A stretch of DNA of 50,585 nucleotides, from positions 135,399 to 185,983 of the forward strand of contig JAFGDR010000031.1 in assembly GCA_016932035.1 (NCBI GenBank), written 5' to 3'. The DNA comes from Candidatus Cloacimonadota bacterium (GTDB lineage Bacteria; Cloacimonadota; Cloacimonadia; JGIOTU-2). Shown here piece after piece: positions 17,585 through 27,633 of the stretch. Made by a program: the position numbers and the translations under genes. Below the pieces are notes generated by a model. It did not search any database. It was not told the origin of the DNA and saw only the letters and a list, made by a program, of their open reading frames with translations. The first letter of the stretch is position 1. Every line of letters begins with the position of its first letter.

Positions 17585-18556
17585 ATGGTACATTTTAAGG
17601 AATTAGGATTTCAAAATACGCGTGACATGTTTAAAAAGGCGATGGATGGCAAATATGCCATCCCCGCCTATAATTTTAACAACATGGAGCAGCTTCAGGC
17701 AATTATTACTGCTTGCGTTAATACAGCTTCTCCGGTTATCTTACAGGTTTCCAAGGGTGCTCGTAATTATGCAAACGAAACCCTCCTTCGATATATGGGA
17801 CAGGGTGCTATTGCAATGATGAAGCAGATGGGAAAAGCAGTTCCCGTTGCAATGCATCTTGACCATGGAGATACTTTTGAACTGTGTGTAAGTTGTATTG
17901 AATATGGATTTTCATCCGTTATGATCGACGGATCTTCATTGCCGTACGAGGAAAATATCGAGCTGACAAAAAAAGTGGTTGATTATGCTCATAAGCATGA
18001 CGTCACCGTAGAAGGTGAATTGGGTGTTCTCGCAGGAATCGAGGATGATGTTTCTGCTGAAGTGTCACACTACACCGATCCAGACGATGTTGAAGATTTT
18101 GTGAATAGAACAGGTGTTGATTCGCTTGCAATATCAATCGGCACCTCGCACGGCGCGTACAAATTCAAAGTAGCACCAGGAGAGAAAATTCCACCACTCC
18201 GTTTTGATATACTCGAAGAGATTGAACACAGAATTCCCGGATTCCCGATTGTGCTTCATGGTTCATCATCCGTTATGCCAAGATATATTGAGATAATTAA
18301 TAAGTATGGCGGAGATATGCACGGTGCAACAGGTGTGCCGGAAGATCAACTTAGAAAAGCAACAAAATCTGCTGTTTGTAAGATCAATATCGACTCTGAC
18401 GGAAGACTTGCTATGACTGCTATCATACGAGAATTTCTCGCAAAAAATCCATCCGCTTTTGACCCGAGAAAGTATCTTGGACCGGCTCGCACAGAACTGA
18501 TTGCAATGTATGAACACAAGAATAAAAATGTCCTTGGTTCCGCAGGAAAGGCATGA
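17585..18556 (+). CDS. fba: Class II fructose-bisphosphate (ketose-bisphosphate) aldolase
   Basis: 323 residues. Class II zinc-aldolase motifs are present in order: PAYNFNNMEQLQAI near the N-terminus, AMHLDHGD (zinc His and catalytic Asp, about 89-96), VEGELGVLAG (about 140), GTSHGAYKF (zinc His, about 187), and VLHGSSS (about 223). The family cleaves fructose 1,6-bisphosphate to dihydroxyacetone phosphate and glyceraldehyde 3-phosphate. A GAPDH gene lies 2 kb away on the other strand, consistent with glycolysis or gluconeogenesis. Related tagatose-bisphosphate aldolases cannot be fully excluded. Confidence 0.9.
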   Translation: MVHFKELGFQNTRDMFKKAMDGKYAIPAYNFNNMEQLQAIITACVNTASPVILQVSKGARNYANETLLRYMGQGAIAMMKQMGKAVPVAMHLDHGDTFELCVSCIEYGFSSVMIDGSSLPYEENIELTKKVVDYAHKHDVTVEGELGVLAGIEDDVSAEVSHYTDPDDVEDFVNRTGVDSLAISIGTSHGAYKFKVAPGEKIPPLRFDILEEIEHRIPGFPIVLHGSSSVMPRYIEIINKYGGDMHGATGVPEDQLRKATKSAVCKINIDSDGRLAMTAIIREFLAKNPSAFDPRKYLGPARTELIAMYEHKNKNVLGSAGKA

Positions 18557-18714
18557 TATAACATAAAAACTTGACAATTTATACGAAATTTAAGAACAGA
18601 AATTCTATACGTGTTTTTTGAATTGAAATGTCGAAATTAAACCAAGCTTCGGCTGATTATGTTAACTTCTTAGGCAGGTAATAAAAAAAATAACAAAGTT
18701 CGAGAAGGAGTACT

Positions 18715-19278
18715 ATGAAAAAAATAATTGCTTTAGTTGTGTGTTTAATGATAACCACAAGTGTGTTTGCTTTCGATCCAGGTGAAAAACTTATCTGGGG
18801 TGAAGTAGGATTTAGTTCTTATACACCCATGAAAGATTTTGATGCTACAACAACACTTAGTCTTGATGCAATGGTCAGCTATTTTCTTATGAAGGATATT
18901 TCACTTGATGTCGGTCTTTTTTGGGAAAGTGTAAAAAGTCCATATTTCTATATGAAAGAAGATGAAACCCAAACTGTTAGTGATCTGATGCTTGGCGTTG
19001 GTGGTTCTTTCTATATAACTAATTTCTATATCAATGCAGCATTTCTCTATGAGTTGTATAGTTCAAAATATAATAGCAAGAGTGATGACACCTATACTCA
19101 AAATGCAACATACTTACTGTTTGGTGGTGGCTATCTGTTCCCACTTGTTGAACATGTATTTATAGATATTGGTGCTGATTATTTGATGGGACTTGGAAAA
19201 TTCTCTGGTGATAGCGAAGCAGACAACGAACGCACAAACATTGGTGTCGGAGCAGGTTTTGTAGTTCATCTACCATAA
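18715..19278 (+). CDS. Small outer-membrane beta-barrel protein
   Basis: 187 residues with a strong SD (GAAGGAG), a signal peptide (MKKIIALVVCLMITTSVFA) and a mature sequence of alternating hydrophobic and polar residues with many Tyr and Phe, ending in a strand (TNIGVGAGFVVHL). This looks like an OmpW/OmpA-type eight-stranded barrel, but no family signature is certain. It is followed by a second barrel gene on the same strand. A TTGACA at 18571-18576 is the best candidate -35 region, implying a leader of about 110 bases. Confidence 0.7.
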   Translation: MKKIIALVVCLMITTSVFAFDPGEKLIWGEVGFSSYTPMKDFDATTTLSLDAMVSYFLMKDISLDVGLFWESVKSPYFYMKEDETQTVSDLMLGVGGSFYITNFYINAAFLYELYSSKYNSKSDDTYTQNATYLLFGGGYLFPLVEHVFIDIGADYLMGLGKFSGDSEADNERTNIGVGAGFVVHLP

Positions 19279-19387
19279 AAACTAATAATGTAATTATGAA
19301 ATAACGGAGCATCATTCAATGGTGCTTCGTTTCTCATTTCAATACATACCAAAACATATAAGAAAGTATGAACTAAAAAGGAGTACA

Positions 19388-20548
19388 ATGATGAAAAAAC
19401 TACTAGTTCTTATACTGTTACTTGCTGTTTGTACCTCTGCCTTCGCTACAGAAGGACGAGCAAGAGGCATGGGAGTAAATCCCATATTTTATGATGATGA
19501 CTGTCTTTTTATTCTATTTCCACAGTATATTTCACATTATATGAATAATGCATATATTGATGCATATTATTCTTCATATTATGGAAAGACTCAAGCTTAT
19601 CAATATTCGGGCGGTTTGAACTTCAAGCTTCTCGGCAATGACTTTGGTATCTATATCAATAGAGATTTCCCCATCAAGTTTGACTATAATTATGCAAGAC
19701 TGGATAAAGCAATGAACCTCTATCTTGCACTGGGTGGACTTGGTCTTGGATTCGATGTTGCAATGGATAACTATCAGAACGATAATTATTATACGAAATC
19801 AAAGCTGACAGAAAACACTCTTGGTCTTGGTGGAAAGATCGGACTCGAAGTAAGCGGTTTTGATGTTGCAGGGCAGGTATACTTTGCAACCGGAAAATCT
19901 GAAGTGGAAGATGTTTCAGAAGACACTGATAATGCCATGTTCTTATATGGTGCTGCTCGAATGAAAATGTTCGAAACAGAAAAATCATGTATTTATCCAA
20001 AAGCAGAACTTGAAATTGGAACCGCAAAAGAGGTGGAAAAAGACCTGACAAAAGATGATAATGAAGATGAATACAAATTTAATTACATGACCATCGATCC
20101 GGGTATCGGCTTGAATCATTGGATTACGGACGAAGTCCTTGTTATCGCTGCTGCAAGCTGCGGGTATTATACCGGCAAATATACCTATTCATACGGGTAT
20201 TCAGACACAACATATAGTTATGATACCAGCTATTCTATGATCACCCTGCCTTTCCTTGAGCTTGGCCTTGAAGCACATCTTGCAAAATGGCTGACCTTAC
20301 GAGCAGGTGTTAGTAAAGAATATTACTACTACTCATCAAAAGGTGATGAATGCTGCAAAGATGATAACAAAGTTTCATATTATGATTCAAACTTCAACTA
20401 TGCATTTGGCGTTGGACTTAACTTCGGAAGATGGACGGTCGATTGGGAAATCTGTGATGACCTTTATTGGGAAGGTCCGTTTATTGTAACTGGAAATGAA
20501 AGCGATTTTGCCGGTTCATTTACGGTAAAATATAATTTCGGTCAATAA
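19388..20548 (+). CDS. Predicted outer-membrane beta-barrel protein
   Basis: 386 residues from ATG 19388. The frame is open further upstream, but AAAGGAG just before 19388 and the signal peptide MMKKLLVLILLLAVCTSAFA fix the start. The mature protein has regular amphipathic strands (for example LNLGGLGLGFD-like and ALGVGLNFGRW patterns) rich in Tyr, Gly and Asp, and ends with FTVKYNFGQ, a typical C-terminal barrel strand. Its function is unknown; a porin or surface-exposed barrel is likely. It is followed by a strong terminator. Confidence 0.7.
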   Translation: MMKKLLVLILLLAVCTSAFATEGRARGMGVNPIFYDDDCLFILFPQYISHYMNNAYIDAYYSSYYGKTQAYQYSGGLNFKLLGNDFGIYINRDFPIKFDYNYARLDKAMNLYLALGGLGLGFDVAMDNYQNDNYYTKSKLTENTLGLGGKIGLEVSGFDVAGQVYFATGKSEVEDVSEDTDNAMFLYGAARMKMFETEKSCIYPKAELEIGTAKEVEKDLTKDDNEDEYKFNYMTIDPGIGLNHWITDEVLVIAAASCGYYTGKYTYSYGYSDTTYSYDTSYSMITLPFLELGLEAHLAKWLTLRAGVSKEYYYYSSKGDECCKDDNKVSYYDSNFNYAFGVGLNFGRWTVDWEICDDLYWEGPFIVTGNESDFAGSFTVKYNFGQ

Positions 20549-20571
20549 TCTCTATTCTGATTATAAACTTA

Positions 20572-20599
20572 GGGACGATTAAAAAAATCGTCCCTTTTT
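20572..20599 (+). terminator. Intrinsic terminator after the barrel gene
   Basis: Perfect 8-bp stem GGGACGAT (20572-20579) with ATCGTCCC (20587-20594), followed by TTTTT. It lies 23 bp past the plus-strand stop codon and separates it from the convergent GAPDH gene. Confidence 0.85.
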
Positions 20600-20621
20600 G
20601 TTTTATATACAAATTTTCTTA

Positions 20622-21635
<1,014 letters not shown>

Positions 21636-22607
21636 TTAATGTATTATTTTTACTTCATCTTGAATATCTTCAGGAATTGTAATGCCAAGTTTTTGAGCTG
21701 TTTTTTCATTCACCATCAGCGTTCCTTTTTTAGGCATCCTGACTGTGAGTTGTGACGGTTTTGTGCCCGATAGAATTTCTTTTGCCATAAGTGCAGCTTC
21801 ACGACCCTGTTCATAACCGGATTGGGTTTCTCCGCATAGGACGCCACCAAGAACGGAGAATGCTTCGAAACTAAACGTAGGAATCGGAGTATTATCAAGT
21901 GTCCAATTAAGGACTCGTTCGTTTGGTATACTCTCATCAGAACCTGGATCTCTCAGCGTAAAGTAAAGATATATTCCAAGAGCATCAACTTCTGAGTGGA
22001 TCTTTCGTACATATTTTTTCCAGTCATCGTAATTATCGGTCATAAAAACATCATACAGATCAACCGGAAAATTTTCCTGAGTAAATCTGGTCACTGCAGC
22101 TTGTGAAGTCACACTATTATCAGTAATAATAGCAACTGATCTTACAGATGGATCTAGTTGCTGGAGCAATCCGATCGTGCCCTCAATAAGATTTCGTTCA
22201 ATGACACCGGTGATATTCTTTGCAGGCATTCCATAATCCTCTGGATCTCCATTTATACCAGTAAAGATAAATGGGAATTTTTTATCGATGTATTTACTTG
22301 CTACCAGTCGGCACGCATTGTCATCACAAACAATAACAATATCCGGCTTGAAAGAGTCAATTTTCTGAATAGCTTCGGTTGTGACGTTCTTTTCCCATGT
22401 TTTATCCGTTTTGCGTTTTGTATCCATATAGAAGGACTCGATCGTAATATCCTGATCATTGAAGATTTCATATATTCCCTTTTTCTCCTGCTTGCACCAT
22501 TCATATTCAGGATGATAGCTGTATATTACCAATATTTTTTTTGGAGATTTTGAACAGCCAATAATGATAAACAGTGCTGCTAATAAAAGCATGATTATTT
22601 TCTTCAT
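21636..22607 (-). CDS. ABC-type substrate-binding lipoprotein (ABC_sub_bind-like)
   Basis: 323 residues. The second of two nearby ATGs (22607) is preferred because AAGGAG is then 7-8 bases away. A lipoprotein signal (LFIIIGC) is followed by two alpha/beta lobes: ILVIYSYHPEYEWC early, VAIITDNSVTSQAAV in the middle, and IPTFSFEAFSVLGG late. This resembles the ABC_sub_bind periplasmic proteins linked to amino-acid or unknown-solute uptake. No permease or ATPase gene is adjacent, so the transporter partner, or a role as sensor, is open. It lies 21 bp upstream of gap on the same strand. Confidence 0.75.
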   Translation of the reverse strand: MKKIIMLLLAALFIIIGCSKSPKKILVIYSYHPEYEWCKQEKKGIYEIFNDQDITIESFYMDTKRKTDKTWEKNVTTEAIQKIDSFKPDIVIVCDDNACRLVASKYIDKKFPFIFTGINGDPEDYGMPAKNITGVIERNLIEGTIGLLQQLDPSVRSVAIITDNSVTSQAAVTRFTQENFPVDLYDVFMTDNYDDWKKYVRKIHSEVDALGIYLYFTLRDPGSDESIPNERVLNWTLDNTPIPTFSFEAFSVLGGVLCGETQSGYEQGREAALMAKEILSGTKPSQLTVRMPKKGTLMVNEKTAQKLGITIPEDIQDEVKIIH

Positions 22608-22673
22608 GAACATTCTCCTTGCATGCGAACGTTTATCGGTAAATATTTTTAATTGTCAAGATTAGGATTTTGA

Positions 22674-24395
22674 TCACAAAATTAAATTGAGAATACCCCC
22701 AACAATGATCGTGGAAATCAACATGATCCCTGCGGATTTTAACATATCCTTTACACCCAATTCTTTTAGGAGTACTGCAAAAGTTGCTATGCAAGGGAAA
22801 TACATGGTTAGAACAACCGAAGAAATGATCATCTGCGATTTGGATAATCCAAGAGGAATAAGCATACCTACAGCAACATCTTTTCGTAGAAAGCCAATAA
22901 TGAGGGCACCGACAGCACCCTCCGGCAGTCCAAAAATTCCCTTAACGAGTGGCGCAGAAAGCCTGCCTAAAAATTGTATGATGCCCGAAAAATAGAGAAT
23001 ATTCACAACAAGAACGCCGACGATTACGAAGGGAACAGCTTCTCTCAGGAACCACAGGATACGCATCCAGACCTTTTTAAAAAGACCTGGAATATATGGG
23101 AATCTATATGGTGGTATCTCAATGAAAATCTCAGGACTCTCACCCTTGGTAAAGACATTCATAATCAAACCAAGCACGACCCAGACAATGAACAGTGTCC
23201 CAAAAACGATTGCAATTGCTCCTACTCCATATGAGCCGACAAGCCCGAATATCATGGCGATCTGAGCCATACAGGGGATAGCAATTGCCATGAGTGTAGC
23301 AGCGATGAACCTTTCCCGCCGGGTTTCAAGTACTCGTGTTGCCATTGCACCAGGCACATTACATCCGATACCGAGAAGCATCGGAATAATCGCCAGCCCA
23401 TGTATGCCAAGCTTGTGCATGAACTTATCGATAAGGATTCCAAGGCGTGGCAGATAGCCCGAATCTTCAACAAAACTGAGTACCAAATAGAATGAAATTA
23501 TATATGGAAGAACCATTCCGATAGGAACAAAAAGACCTGTAGAAAGGAGTCCCAAAGATTCGACATATTCGATCGAGCCATTGATCAGTTTACCAAGCAG
23601 TATGTTATGAAAGAAACCTGAGCCACCGAGAAGGGCTGAGAGTTTCATAAGCACCGGTGTCCATAAATTATCAAACAGTGGTTCCATAACATAACCGATG
23701 ATTGATTCCCCAATAAGCCGAATAATATAAAATGATAGAGCAAGTATGATTATTGCAATTGGTATACCAGCAATAGGATGGATCGAGGCGTCGCCAATTC
23801 GCTCCCACAGTGTATGATGTCTATGCGTTAGTTGCTGTGTTTTCTCAATGATCTTACCGATCTTGTTCCATATATTTTCTTCTTTGAATTGCAGGGTGCT
23901 TATTTTTGCCTGATCGAGTGATTCCACAAAATGCTTGATACCTTCACCTGTTATTCCGCAGGTTGTAAAGACCGGAATGCCAAGTTCTTTTTGTAAGGCT
24001 TCTACATTGATGGATACACCGGTATGCTTGCATTCGTCCCAGAAATTAAGTAGGACGATCATCGGCATTCTTCGTTGTATGAGCTGAAGGGTAAGATGGA
24101 GGTTTCGTTCAAGATTTGTTGCATCGACAACATTGACGATAATGGAGTTTTCATCATCTTTGATATCGTCGAGCATTTGCACGGCAACCTCTTCTGCACG
24201 GCATGTCGGTTCGAGTGTATACGTGCCCGGAACATCGAAGATCTCGGTGCGCAATCCCTCATGCCGCAGGATACCTTTTGTAAAACTTACGGTGGTTCCC
24301 GGGTAATTGGATGCAATAACATTCACGCCGGTCAAGCGAGAGAATATAACGCTTTTCCCGACATTAGGATTCCCGATAAGAAGGATCTTATTCAT
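22674..24395 (-). CDS. feoB: Ferrous iron transporter FeoB
   Basis: 573 residues from ATG 24395; its start overlaps the end of feoA. The N-terminal G domain has G1 GNPNVGKS, G2 YPGTTVS, G3 DVPGTY and G4 NFWDE. The membrane domain has the two gate motifs seen in FeoB: GIGCNVPGAMATR and YFPCIATFAVLL. The protein is shorter than the roughly 700-770 residues of many FeoB proteins, but both gates are intact. It imports Fe2+ under anoxic conditions, powered or gated by GTP hydrolysis. The preceding feoA and fur genes support this role and suggest iron control. Confidence 0.93.
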   Translation of the reverse strand: MNKILLIGNPNVGKSVIFSRLTGVNVIASNYPGTTVSFTKGILRHEGLRTEIFDVPGTYTLEPTCRAEEVAVQMLDDIKDDENSIIVNVVDATNLERNLHLTLQLIQRRMPMIVLLNFWDECKHTGVSINVEALQKELGIPVFTTCGITGEGIKHFVESLDQAKISTLQFKEENIWNKIGKIIEKTQQLTHRHHTLWERIGDASIHPIAGIPIAIIILALSFYIIRLIGESIIGYVMEPLFDNLWTPVLMKLSALLGGSGFFHNILLGKLINGSIEYVESLGLLSTGLFVPIGMVLPYIISFYLVLSFVEDSGYLPRLGILIDKFMHKLGIHGLAIIPMLLGIGCNVPGAMATRVLETRRERFIAATLMAIAIPCMAQIAMIFGLVGSYGVGAIAIVFGTLFIVWVVLGLIMNVFTKGESPEIFIEIPPYRFPYIPGLFKKVWMRILWFLREAVPFVIVGVLVVNILYFSGIIQFLGRLSAPLVKGIFGLPEGAVGALIIGFLRKDVAVGMLIPLGLSKSQMIISSVVLTMYFPCIATFAVLLKELGVKDMLKSAGIMLISTIIVGGILNLIL

Positions 24396-24636
24396 GACCG
24401 AGCCTTTCCACATAGATCCTGCGAGCCATGCCATGCCCGATCGCTACTTGTGAGTTCCCGATCTGAACAATAACCGGACCGTGAAAAAGCTGCGATGAGA
24501 CCATTTTAACTACTGCATGAGGACGTAATCCAAGCGAACTCATCCTGCGTTCAAAGAGTCTTCCGCCGTGGTGTGACACGATAACAGCGCTTTCACCTTT
24601 TTTGAGTTTGATCAAGGGGATTTTTTCCATGTACAA
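24388..24636 (-). CDS. feoA: FeoA-domain protein
   Basis: 82 residues forming a single SH3-like FeoA domain: IPLIKLKKGESAVIVSHHGG, then RRMSSLGLRPHAVVKM and GPVIVQIGNSQVAIGHGMARRIYV. FeoA is a small cytoplasmic partner that binds and modulates FeoB. It lies between fur (3 bp away) and feoB (overlapping by 8 bases), giving a compact fur-feoA-feoB operon. Confidence 0.92.
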   Translation of the reverse strand: MYMEKIPLIKLKKGESAVIVSHHGGRLFERRMSSLGLRPHAVVKMVSSQLFHGPVIVQIGNSQVAIGHGMARRIYVERLGHE

Positions 24637-24639
24637 CCT

Positions 24640-25077
24640 CTACTTGTCCTTTTTCCGGCATTCTTTACAGATGCCGCATATTCTGAGTGTGTGACCGGTC
24701 ATCAAGAAATCATTTTCTTCACATACCTGCTTTTGTATCGCTTCGATCTTATCAGAATGAAATTCTATGATCTTGCCGCATTCATTGCATATAAGATGAT
24801 CATGATGGGCTTCATCCTTCTTTTGTTCATAGATATATGAACCGCTTTGCAGCTGAGTATTCTCGACCAGGCCGCTCTTTACCAATAGATCGAGGGTACG
24901 ATAAACTGTTGCGCGGGATATGGCATATCCGTCTTGTTTAAGGTCAAGATAGAGTTCATCTGCGCTGAAATGGTCTGAACGTAAAAGGATGTATCGGGTT
25001 ATCTGTTCTCTTTCTGCAGAACAGAGTGAATTGTTCATTTTTAAAAAGGTTTTAAATTTTTTTATCTTCTTTTCCAT
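24640..25077 (-). CDS. Fur family metal-responsive regulator
   Basis: 145 residues. The N-terminal winged helix (EREQITRYILLRSDHFSADE, ISRATVYRTLDLLVKSGLV) is followed by the dimerisation domain with HHDHLICNECGKIIEF and a second CxxC pair near the C-terminus (CGICKEC). These supply metal-binding His residues and the structural zinc site. It heads the feoAB operon, so Fur (iron) is the most likely member, though PerR or Zur cannot be excluded from sequence alone. The inverted repeat at 25099-25113, just upstream, is a candidate autoregulatory site. Confidence 0.9.
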   Translation of the reverse strand: MEKKIKKFKTFLKMNNSLCSAEREQITRYILLRSDHFSADELYLDLKQDGYAISRATVYRTLDLLVKSGLVENTQLQSGSYIYEQKKDEAHHDHLICNECGKIIEFHSDKIEAIQKQVCEENDFLMTGHTLRICGICKECRKKDK

Positions 25078-25098
25078 TTTTATAAACCATTTTAAGAT

Positions 25099-25113
25099 TG
25101 AGACACAGTCTCA
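25099..25113. promoter_or_regulatory. Candidate Fur-type operator upstream of fur-feoAB
   Basis: TGAGACACAGTCTCA is a perfect inverted repeat (6-3-6). Its 15-bp length and TGA...TCA ends match the 7-1-7 layout of Fur-family boxes. It lies 22 bp upstream of the ATG and overlaps the expected -10 region 17 bp from a minus-strand TTGACA (25134-25129), so a bound protein would block transcription. Confidence 0.6.
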
Positions 25114-25142
25114 TTTGAAGTTTACGCCTGTCAAGAAAAATG

Positions 25143-25178
25143 TAAAATAAAAAACCCGTAGCATTCACTCCGGGTTTT
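25143..25178 (-). terminator. Intrinsic terminator, minus strand
   Basis: Stem AAAACCCG (25151-25158) with CGGGTTTT (25171-25178). On the minus strand the stem is followed by a T-rich tract. It lies 22 bp beyond the stop of the DUF6588-like gene and insulates it from the fur promoter. Confidence 0.75.
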
Positions 25179-25199
25179 AAGTTAATTTACAAATGTTTT

Positions 25200-26102
25200 T
25201 TAAATAGAAAAACCGACACCTAATCGTACGGTCTGGTACTTCGCAACGGAATAATCAAGCATAACGTCGATGAGTAATATTTTCAACCGTGCACCTGCTG
25301 TTAAACGGAATCCGTTGTCACCATCGATATCAAAGTCGATCGGAACATCTGTACCAGTCCAAGGTTCTTTATAGGTATATTTTGCTTTGAGCTTTGTCAT
25401 CTCATATCCGATACCACCATAAATTGTAACAGGAAGTACAACGAGTCCTCTGCTGGCATGAAGATTTACAAATGAGCTATTCACTGTAACCTCGTCACCA
25501 ACCTTCAGCTGCTGGTATGTTCCCTGTATTGATATTGGGATAAGAGCAGATAGCATTGGGATAAGTTTACTTACCTGGTATTTTACACCCCCACCTATAA
25601 ACGTAAGTTTTCCGAGATCCTTGATCTCGTAAGGAGGGATGTAACGTAATTCGACTTCGAAACCTGCTGGTAATCCAAGATGAGCCTGAGGAACAACAAG
25701 AGGGATCATACCAAAATTTACACCTGGAGGTAAAAATAAATCCGGTGTAACCTGAGGATCTTTGGTTGTGAAAACTGCACCGTCTTTTCCCCACACTGTT
25801 GCTGAAACCTCGTAATCTCCATTATACAGTTCAGTATTTGGGTTATGAGCTAAAAAGGTTTTTTCTTTGTCTGGAACAACTGCAAGCATTGCATTGAACG
25901 TCAGACCAAAACTCAAGGGTGCCGTCTTAGCTGTACTGAACCATCCTGAATTAAGGTCGCTTCCAAAAGCATTAACAAAGGGCTTGATATACATTTTAGC
26001 GTTCTCTTCACCAAGCTTTGTGAGGTCTTCTATAACATCAGCCTGGATAAGAGAAACAGCACAAATCATCAAAAAAAGAAAAACTAAAATTATTTTCTTC
26101 AT
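25200..26102 (-). CDS. Predicted outer-membrane protein, DUF6588-like
   Basis: 300 residues from the ATG at 26102, which has GGAGGT upstream; an earlier in-frame ATG lacks an SD. A signal peptide (KIILVFLFLMICAVSLIQA) precedes a mature region with LGEENAKMYIKPFVNAFGSDLNSGWF and later strands ending VRLGVGFSI. This opening is reminiscent of DUF6588 family proteins, and the rest looks like a beta-barrel. The function is unknown. A minus-strand TTGACA at 26153-26148 may be its -35 element. Confidence 0.65.
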   Translation of the reverse strand: MKKIILVFLFLMICAVSLIQADVIEDLTKLGEENAKMYIKPFVNAFGSDLNSGWFSTAKTAPLSFGLTFNAMLAVVPDKEKTFLAHNPNTELYNGDYEVSATVWGKDGAVFTTKDPQVTPDLFLPPGVNFGMIPLVVPQAHLGLPAGFEVELRYIPPYEIKDLGKLTFIGGGVKYQVSKLIPMLSALIPISIQGTYQQLKVGDEVTVNSSFVNLHASRGLVVLPVTIYGGIGYEMTKLKAKYTYKEPWTGTDVPIDFDIDGDNGFRLTAGARLKILLIDVMLDYSVAKYQTVRLGVGFSI

Positions 26103-26168
26103 GTGTACCTCCACACTTTTATGTGAGTACGTCAGTTTATATTAAAATGTCAAGAATTTTAGGAATTT

Positions 26169-27371
26169 CTATAAGAGAATAAGTTTGCAGAATCTGCGTT
26201 TACCAACTTTGATGACCATGTCATTTTCCGGGATTAATTCATAGTTCATGTCGGAAATTCTTTCGCCATTTATTGATACAGCCCCCTGTTTGATCATGCG
26301 TCTGCCTTCACCATTAGACTGCACAAGCCCCCCATCATTAAGAAGCTGAACCAGCCAGATTTTTTCCGGTTTGACCTTTAACTCAGGGATGTCATCTGGA
26401 ATTTCTTTTTGAGCAAAAACAGTATTAAAATGATCTTCTGCTTTCTTTGCAGCTTCAGCATCATGATAAAGCTCAACAACCCGACGTGCAAGCTCCTGCT
26501 TGATCAGCTTGGGATTCATACCTTCTTTGAGTTTCTTCTTCATCTCAAGTATGTCGTCGATAGATGCAAACGCCGCATACAGGAAATAATTCTCAATGAG
26601 ATAATCCGGTATGGACATGACCTTGCCGTATTTATCTTCGGGAGAGTCAAAGATTGCTATGTAATTACCAAGACTTTTACTCATTTTTTCTACACCATCA
26701 GTTCCGATCAGAATGGGCATCAGCACTGCGACCTGTTCGGGCATATTGAAGTAACGCTGCATATCACGTCCTGCTAAGATGTTGAATTTCTGCTCGGTGG
26801 CACCCAATTCCACATCAGCTTTGATCGCAACAGAGTCGTATGCCTGGAGTATTGGATACATAAGCTCGTGCAGTCCGAAAGGAAGATTTTCTTCATATCT
26901 TCTACGGAATGTATCATGCGCCATGATCTGCGCCATGGTGAATTTTCCAAGTAGAGAAATAAATTCCGAAAGCTGCATAGGACCAAACCACTCACTCTGA
27001 TAACGAACTTCAGTCTTATCCTTATCCAGAACATAGTACATTTGATCCATGTATTTCTCTGCGTTTCGTTTTACATCTTCTGCAGATAAGTGCGGTCGCG
27101 ACTCGTTTTTCCCGGTCGGGTCTCCGATCTGTGCAGTATAGTCTCCGATCACAATAACGCCGATATGTCCTAAGTCCTGGAATCTGCGCATAATACGAAC
27201 AGGAACCATATGCCCGATGTGTACATCCGAAGCTGTGGGATCGATACCGTATTTTATCCTGAGTGGGATTTTTGTCTCTTGCGAATGTTTGAGTTTCTTA
27301 ATAAGATCTTCTTCAGGAATGATCTCTTCAACTCCCTGCTTGATGATCTCCATCTGTTTTTGTATATCCAA
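26169..27371 (-). CDS. tyrS: Tyrosyl-tRNA synthetase
   Basis: 400 residues. Class I motifs are present: HIGHMVPVR near residue 52 (HIGH) and KMSKSLGN near 231 (KMSKS). Tyrosine-site sequence (YPILQAYDSVAIKADVELG) lies between them. The C-terminal S4-like RNA-binding domain (GEGRRMIKQGAVSINGERI) completes the enzyme. The start is most likely TTG 27371, with GGGAG about 6 bases upstream; an ATG lies six codons in. It attaches tyrosine to tRNA-Tyr. A tRNA-Leu gene precedes it on the same strand. Confidence 0.95.
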   Translation of the reverse strand: MDIQKQMEIIKQGVEEIIPEEDLIKKLKHSQETKIPLRIKYGIDPTASDVHIGHMVPVRIMRRFQDLGHIGVIVIGDYTAQIGDPTGKNESRPHLSAEDVKRNAEKYMDQMYYVLDKDKTEVRYQSEWFGPMQLSEFISLLGKFTMAQIMAHDTFRRRYEENLPFGLHELMYPILQAYDSVAIKADVELGATEQKFNILAGRDMQRYFNMPEQVAVLMPILIGTDGVEKMSKSLGNYIAIFDSPEDKYGKVMSIPDYLIENYFLYAAFASIDDILEMKKKLKEGMNPKLIKQELARRVVELYHDAEAAKKAEDHFNTVFAQKEIPDDIPELKVKPEKIWLVQLLNDGGLVQSNGEGRRMIKQGAVSINGERISDMNYELIPENDMVIKVGKRRFCKLILL

Positions 27372-27457
27372 AATATCTCCCGATTTGATTATCTTACATT
27401 CATAGGTTTATTCTTGACAACAGATATGCCCTTTTTAAGAGCTGAATCATAAATGAT

Positions 27458-27545
27458 TGGTGCTGAAGAGGGGACTCGAACCCCTACATCCGTAATGGAC
27501 ACTAGGTCCTGAACCTAGCGCGTCTACCACTTCCGCCACTTCAGC
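27458..27545 (-). tRNA. tRNA-Leu (CAG anticodon)
   Basis: 88 bases with encoded CCA. The acceptor arms GCTGAAG / CTTCAGC pair fully. The anticodon stem CTAGG/CCTAG holds the loop TTCAGGA, giving anticodon CAG. The T arm AGGGG-TTCGAGT-CCCCT and a long variable arm (TCC...GGA) are as expected for a class II leucine tRNA. It lies upstream of tyrS on the same strand. Confidence 0.95.
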
Positions 27546-27633
27546 ACGAGTGAGAAATTTCTGAGATGCGCTCTGGAGCGTCAAGAAAATCGCATTTCCA
27601 GATGCAGTATTGATTATAGAATAAGGATAGTAG

